A program made the translations under genes and the position numbers. Positions 14,905-15,294 of a stretch of 15,294 nucleotides of DNA are shown one piece after another. The number at the start of each line of letters is the position of its first letter. The first letter of the stretch is position 1. Under the pieces are notes generated by a model that saw nothing but the letters and a program-made list of their open reading frames with translations, was not told where the DNA came from and did not search any database. Location of the stretch: assembly GCA_905236445.1 (NCBI GenBank), contig CAJOPQ010000098.1, forward strand, positions 1-15,294. The letters are read 5' to 3'. This DNA comes from an uncultured Clostridia bacterium. Its GTDB lineage: Bacteria; Bacillota; Clostridia; Christensenellales; UBA1242.

Positions 14905-14933
14905 ATTGTAACAAAAAAAACACCCATTGTCAA
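14905..14933 (-). promoter_or_regulatory. Near-consensus promoter of rplU-prp-rpmA
   Basis: On the minus strand TTGACA (14928-14933), exactly 17 bases, TACAAT (14905-14910). This is the best promoter match in the window, in keeping with a highly expressed ribosomal operon. The start point would be near 14898. Confidence 0.88.
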
Positions 14934-15294
14934 GAGTATTAACCACAAATTTCTCAACAATAGGCATATATATTATACATTAAGAATAAACAACATCGTT
15001 TATTTTGGTCAGATTAATATCACCGCATCATTTGCAATCTTGCATAACTAATTGCTCTGCAGATATACCCTATATTCTATATTTTATTGATTTGAGCATT
15101 AGAATTTCGCCCTATAGCCTACTTATCTTAGAATAACAACACAAGTCCTAAATACGTCATTATTGCACTGCCTATTATGAGCAAATTCTTGATTTCACTT
15201 CTACATCTCGCAATTCAAAATTAAAACATTGAATATTAAGTTGTATTATGAAATATTTTTACAATGCAAAAAAATAAATAAAAAAATATAAAAT
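14934..15294. other. Right-end stretch without a convincing gene
   Basis: I read both strands and see no gene-length frame, tRNA or rRNA signature. The last 35 bases are almost pure A/T with A runs on the plus strand. A bulged minus-strand hairpin (CATTG with CAATG plus AATATT with AATATT, 15227-15266) followed by a T-rich run could be the terminator of a gene beyond the right edge, but the fit is poor. A short hydrophobic frame at 15128-15214 on the minus strand, ending LLIIGSAIMTYLGLVLLF, has no proper start. Confidence 0.6.

Noticed and set aside
15227..15266. Terminator for a gene beyond the right edge
   Set aside because: The stem is A/T-only in its upper half, needs a four-base bulge, and the T tail is interrupted by A, so I do not list it as a feature.
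1..15294. CRISPR array, tRNA, insertion sequence, prophage or defence genes
   Set aside because: No regular direct repeats with spacers, no tRNA TTC-arm motif, no transposase or integrase-like protein and no recognisable defence domain were seen on either strand.

Overview
The window is AT-rich and reads as chromosome from a low-GC Bacillota, most likely an uncultured Clostridia-type lineage. Evidence for this is the rplU-prp-rpmA order with an N-terminally extended L27, the uvrB-uvrA order, AGGAGG-type Shine-Dalgarno sites, sigma-A-like promoters and strong U-tailed terminators. TGA acts as a stop, so a mycoplasma-type code is not indicated. No species can be named from sequence alone.

Layout, left to right. 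Bases 1-2977 (minus) carry the excision-repair pair uvrB then uvrA; uvrA runs off the left edge, so only its first 333 residues are present. Bases 3179-10010 (minus) look like one five-gene operon, transcribed right to left: a membrane-anchored signal-peptide protein, a small two-helix membrane protein, replicative helicase dnaB, a short alanyl-tRNA synthetase and RNase R. Junctions are overlaps of 17 and 1 bases, then gaps of 18 and 19 bases. The operon has a promoter at 10049-10077 and a terminator at 3131-3168. Bases 10155-12027 (plus) hold two single-gene units of unknown function, each with its own promoter and terminator. Bases 12044-13785 (minus) are the rpsB-tsf operon with a structured leader and a terminator. 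Bases 13842-14933 (minus) are the rplU-prp-rpmA operon, with a near-consensus promoter, a leader with competing hairpins and a terminator. Bases 14934-15294 show no convincing gene.

Most genes are core information processing: DNA repair, replication fork helicase, tRNA charging, RNA decay, ribosomal proteins, and the protease that matures L27. The least explained parts are the two orphan plus-strand genes (10190-10984 and 11267-11974), the two envelope proteins cotranscribed with dnaB, the nested-helix leader of rpsB, and an AlaRS that ends right after its editing domain. I did not find a defence system, CRISPR array, mobile element or tRNA. I see no clear case for a wholly new multi-gene system; the novelty candidates are local ones.
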